A DNA stretch of 9,932 nt from Gallionella sp. (lineage in GTDB: Bacteria; Pseudomonadota; Gammaproteobacteria; Burkholderiales; Gallionellaceae). Within the stretch, counting starts at the first letter, position 1, and each line of letters starts with the position of its first letter. The notes under the pieces are model-generated. The model was not told where the DNA came from and did not search any database. It was given only the letters and a program-made list of their open reading frames with translations. This document shows positions 8,847-9,932 of the stretch, piece by piece. The position numbers were made by a program, and so were the translations under genes. The DNA is taken from NCBI GenBank assembly GCA_024654105.1, contig JANLID010000029.1, positions 1 to 9,932 on the forward strand. The letters are read 5' to 3'.

Positions 8847-9932
8847 ATGAGCGAAGAAATCCTGATCAATGTCACTCCGCAGGAAACCCGGGTTGCGGTG
8901 ATGCAACTCGGCGTAGTGCAAGACATGTATATCGAGCGCAGCAGCAGTCGCGGCATCGTCAGTAATGTCTATCTTGGCAGGGTCAAGCGTGTGCTGCCCG
9001 GGATGCAATCCGCCTTTATTGACATCGGTCTGGAACGCTCGGCATTTTTGCATGTTGCCGACATCTGGGAAAACAGCAGCAACGGTGATACCGCCAAGCC
9101 GATTGAAAAAATTCTTTTTGATGGGCAGACGTTGCTGGTGCAGGTTATCAAGGAGCCGATCGGCAGCAAGGGTGCGCGGCTTTCCATGCAAATCAGCATC
9201 GCCGGGCGGTTGCTGGTCTACCTGCCGCAGGAAACGCATATTGGCGTGTCGCAACGCATCGAGGGCGCAGAACAGCGCGAGGCTTTGCGCGCCAAGTTGC
9301 AAGCTGCATTGCCGCCGGATCATCAGGGCGGCTACATCATTCGCACCGTTACCGAGACCACAGACAGCCTGGATTTTCCGGCGGATATCGCCTATCTCGA
9401 CAAGCTCTGGCAGAACATGCGGGACGCGGCACAGACCGCCAGCGCGCCGCAATTGCTGTATCAGGAGCTCAATATCAGCCTGCGGGTATTGCGCGATTTC
9501 GTCGGCAACGACACGACCCGGGTTCTGGTGGATTCACGCAGCACTTATCAGAGCATGCTGGAGTTCACGCAAGCTTATAACCCTCTGGCGACAGACCACC
9601 TGGAACATTATCCGGGTGCCCGCCCGCTGTTCGACCTGTATGGCGTGGAAGAAGAAATCGAGCGGGCTTTGTCCAAGCGCGTCGATCTCAAGTCGGGCGG
9701 CTATCTCATCATCGACCAGACCGAAGCGCTGACCACCATCGACGTAAACACCGGCGGCTTTGTCGGGCTGCGCAACTTTGACGACACCATTTTTAAAACC
9801 AACCTGGAAGCCACGCAAGTCATTGCGCGGCAGCTGCGCTTGCGCAATCTGGGCGGTATCATCATCTGCGATTTCATCGACATGGATACGCAGGAGCATC
9901 GCGACGCGGTGCTGGACGAATTCAAAAAAGCC
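8847..9932 (+). CDS. rng: Ribonuclease G (Rng/CafA), 3' end outside the window
   Basis: RNase G is the RNase E-family endoribonuclease that matures the 16S rRNA 5' end and cuts some mRNAs. The frame is open through the last base, so 362 residues are visible of roughly 490 expected. MSEEILINVTPQETRVA begins the protein; an S1 RNA-binding domain spans about 36-120 (RGIVSNVYLGRVKRVLPGMQ, FIDIGLERSAFLHV). The catalytic metal ligands are D299 in TTIDVNTGG and D342 in IICDFIDMD, 43 residues apart as in RNase E/G. The zinc-link cysteines and the C-terminus lie beyond the window. ATG 8847 aligns with the E. coli N-terminus, but GTG 8832, overlapping the maf stop as GTGA, is possible. The absence of a long extension cannot be confirmed, so RNase E is not formally excluded, but the N-terminus and the gene context favour RNase G. 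Confidence 0.93.
   Translation, partial: MSEEILINVTPQETRVAVMQLGVVQDMYIERSSSRGIVSNVYLGRVKRVLPGMQSAFIDIGLERSAFLHVADIWENSSNGDTAKPIEKILFDGQTLLVQVIKEPIGSKGARLSMQISIAGRLLVYLPQETHIGVSQRIEGAEQREALRAKLQAALPPDHQGGYIIRTVTETTDSLDFPADIAYLDKLWQNMRDAAQTASAPQLLYQELNISLRVLRDFVGNDTTRVLVDSRSTYQSMLEFTQAYNPLATDHLEHYPGARPLFDLYGVEEEIERALSKRVDLKSGGYLIIDQTEALTTIDVNTGGFVGLRNFDDTIFKTNLEATQVIARQLRLRNLGGIIICDFIDMDTQEHRDAVLDEFKKA

Overview
The window looks like a chromosomal segment of a betaproteobacterium. The best guess is the Gallionellales/Nitrosomonadales side, inferred from protein character and from the gene order nadD-rsfS-rlmH-maf-rng; no taxonomic marker is present. The genes from position 988 onward are GC-rich and mostly housekeeping, and all lie on the + strand. 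I see no CRISPR array, tRNA, rRNA, transposase or defence operon, and no convincing undescribed multi-gene system.

Positions 1-987 are the accessory-looking part. A GTAG-flanked double hairpin of the REP/BIME type (14-57) is followed by AT-richer DNA. That DNA carries one small gene (325-726) with a strong ribosome binding site, resembling small phage-type winged-helix proteins. About 260 bases without a gene then lead to a TATAAT box just before uppP.

Positions 988-2456 hold uppP (undecaprenyl-diphosphate phosphatase) and, overlapping it by four bases, the 5-formyltetrahydrofolate cyclo-ligase gene. A perfect 17-bp-stem palindrome of a dispersed intergenic type (2471-2508) separates this pair from the next unit.

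Positions 2578-6613 encode two subunits of the pyruvate dehydrogenase complex, AceE (E1) and AceF (E2, one lipoyl domain). The E3 gene does not follow. aceE contains an in-frame 7-base tandem repeat (4731-4758) in a variable loop of an otherwise conserved protein.

Positions 6632-9932 carry a compact cluster: nadD (NAD synthesis), rsfS (ribosomal silencing factor), rlmH (23S rRNA methyltransferase), maf (nucleotide pyrophosphatase) and rng (RNase G, cut off by the window end). The theme is ribosome and RNA maturation together with cofactor and nucleotide housekeeping. A second double-hairpin REP element sits between rsfS and rlmH, and its conserved GTAG supplies the rsfS stop codon. The most notable features are therefore the repeat elements and how they meet the genes.
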